Notes under the pieces: generated by a model
Databases searched by the model: none
Seen by the model: the letters and a program-made list of their open reading frames with translations, nothing else
Told to the model about the DNA's origin: nothing
Source of the DNA: Planctomycetaceae bacterium
GTDB lineage: Bacteria > Planctomycetota > Planctomycetia > Planctomycetales > Planctomycetaceae
Direction of reading: 5' to 3'
NCBI GenBank assembly: GCA_020426065.1
Contig: JAGQQT010000192.1
Coordinates: 1 to 7,537, forward strand
DNA length: 7,537 bases
Made by a program: the position numbers and the translations under genes
In this document: positions 7,214 through 7,537 of the stretch, one piece after another
Position numbering within the stretch: position 1 is the first letter of the stretch
How the letters are laid out: each line of letters opens with the position of its first letter

Positions 7214-7233
7214 GTTCTGTGAACAAACAGAAC
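7214..7233. repeat. Perfect 7-bp inverted repeat in kinase leader
   Basis: GTTCTGT (7214-7220) pairs with ACAGAAC (7227-7233) across a 6-nt loop. It lies about 100 nt before the kinase start and downstream of the candidate promoter, so it would be transcribed. It could be an operator or an RNA stem. There is no U-run after it on the minus strand. Confidence 0.4.
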
Positions 7234-7293
7234 CAGCAACCGACCAATGCCGGAAAGATCCGGAGTGGAGCGGGAGAGGTTCATTTTCCGCGT

Positions 7294-7323
7294 AAAATAG
7301 TCTTTTCACCAAAAATGCCACAA
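7294..7323 (-). promoter_or_regulatory. Candidate sigma70-like promoter for the kinase-ligase unit
   Basis: On the minus strand TTGTGG (7323-7318) and TATTTT (7299-7294) are separated by 18 nt. They match the TTGACA and TATAAT consensus at 3 and 4 of 6 positions. Position is right, about 180 nt before the kinase start, in an AT-rich patch. The match is weak and could be chance. Confidence 0.28.
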
Positions 7324-7423
7324 GACCGCTTCCGGAGGGAAATTCTGACCCAGCGGGAGTCTGTTTTCAGACCAGAATCCAGCCTGTGGAACTTGATGAA
7401 ATGAGGAAGCAGTTCCAGTCTCT

Positions 7424-7443
7424 GCGGAGCGGACACGCTCTGC
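7424..7443. terminator. GC-rich hairpin, possible terminator of the right-edge gene
   Basis: GCGGAGCG (7424-7431) and CGCTCTGC (7436-7443) pair over 8 bp (one G-T wobble on the plus strand) around the loop GACA. Read on the minus strand, the stem has one A-C mismatch and falls 53 nt after the stop at 7497. That is a sensible place for transcript termination or 3'-end protection, but no U-tract follows. Confidence 0.3.
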
Positions 7444-7496
7444 TGGCCTGGCTTGGATCCTGTGGTTCTGTGCGAAATCTGGCCGGAGAAGGGGGA

Positions 7497-7537
7497 TTAG
7501 AACACGCGGCCGCTGATGCCGAATCCGATCAGGCGAA
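7497..7537 (-). CDS. C-terminal fragment, possible outer-membrane beta-barrel protein
   Basis: The minus strand reads RLIGFGISGRVF and then TAA at 7499-7497; the rest lies beyond the right edge. Alternating hydrophobic and small or polar residues ending in a terminal phenylalanine are typical of the last strand of outer-membrane beta-barrels, which the Bam machinery recognises. Only 12 residues are visible, so this could be chance or another protein type. If correct, an outer-membrane protein lies directly upstream of the kinase gene on the same strand, which would suit a polysaccharide export locus. Confidence 0.4.
   Translation of the reverse strand, partial: RLIGFGISGRVF

Larger units (their letters stand above)
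7113..7496 (-). other. Leader and intergenic region upstream of the kinase gene
   Basis: This 384-nt stretch separates the end of the putative right-edge gene from the kinase start. No convincing gene is seen on either strand; the short open frames lack recognisable composition or motifs. It contains a weak sigma70-like promoter (7294-7323), a GTTCTGT/ACAGAAC inverted repeat (7214-7233), a small GTCTG-TTTT-CAGAC hairpin (7359-7372) nested inside ATTCTG/CAGAAT (7342-7347/7373-7378), a 7-bp repeat TGGAACT/AGTTCCA (7387-7393/7411-7417) and a GC-rich hairpin (7424-7443). The density of small stems suggests a structured leader or terminator region, but this is inference. Confidence 0.55.

Noticed and set aside
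7113..7247. Upstream extension of the kinase to TTG 7247 or ATG 7160
   Set aside because: TTG 7247 is only the frame limit, and neither start has a Shine-Dalgarno sequence. ATG 7160 remains possible, but AGGG before 7112 is better.
1..7537. tRNA, rRNA, CRISPR array, insertion sequence or phage genes
   Set aside because: No tRNA-like arm set, no regularly spaced repeats, no transposase motif and no terminal inverted repeats were seen.

Overview
The window looks like a chromosomal surface-polysaccharide locus from a Gram-negative-type bacterium. Moderate GC content, little use of Shine-Dalgarno sequences, an exopolysaccharide tyrosine autokinase of the fused Wzc type and a Wzy/WaaL-type ligase with a TPR tail would all fit a planctomycete. 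That assignment is inference; there is no rRNA or other marker gene here.

Layout. (1) 1-652, minus strand: the N-terminal 217 residues of an FAD-dependent oxidoreductase that runs off the left edge. (2) 653-940: a gap between divergent genes with small inverted repeats, including a 9-bp perfect pair. (3) 941-1981, plus strand: a family 4 (GT-B) glycosyltransferase. (4) 1978-4710, minus strand: a 910-residue O-antigen ligase/polymerase-family membrane protein with a Ser/Arg-rich N-terminus, about 13 membrane helices and a C-terminal TPR-like domain. Its stop codon shares a TTAA palindrome with the stop of the glycosyltransferase. (5) 4794 to about 7112, minus strand: a polysaccharide co-polymerase/tyrosine autokinase (Wzz + coiled coil + BY-kinase) with a Tyr-Gly repeat tail. 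(6) 7113-7496: a noncoding leader with a weak candidate promoter and several inverted repeats. (7) 7497-7537, minus strand: probably the last 12 codons of another protein whose end resembles an outer-membrane beta-barrel C-terminus.

How the genes fit together. Kinase and ligase lie on the same strand with an 83-nt gap and probably form one transcription unit. The kinase would control chain length or export through cycles of tyrosine phosphorylation. The ligase/polymerase would join or transfer lipid-linked glycan on the outer face of the inner membrane. The convergent glycosyltransferase would add sugars on the cytoplasmic side. No flippase or outer-membrane export channel is visible; they may lie outside the window. 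The oxidoreductase has no evident link to the pathway.

The most unusual features are the RS-dipeptide N-terminus of the ligase, the tandem-repeat-encoded YG tail of the kinase followed by an acidic/His and then basic extension, and the large TPR domain that topology places outside the cytoplasm. None of this proves a new system; it reads as a variant Wzy-type polysaccharide assembly locus.
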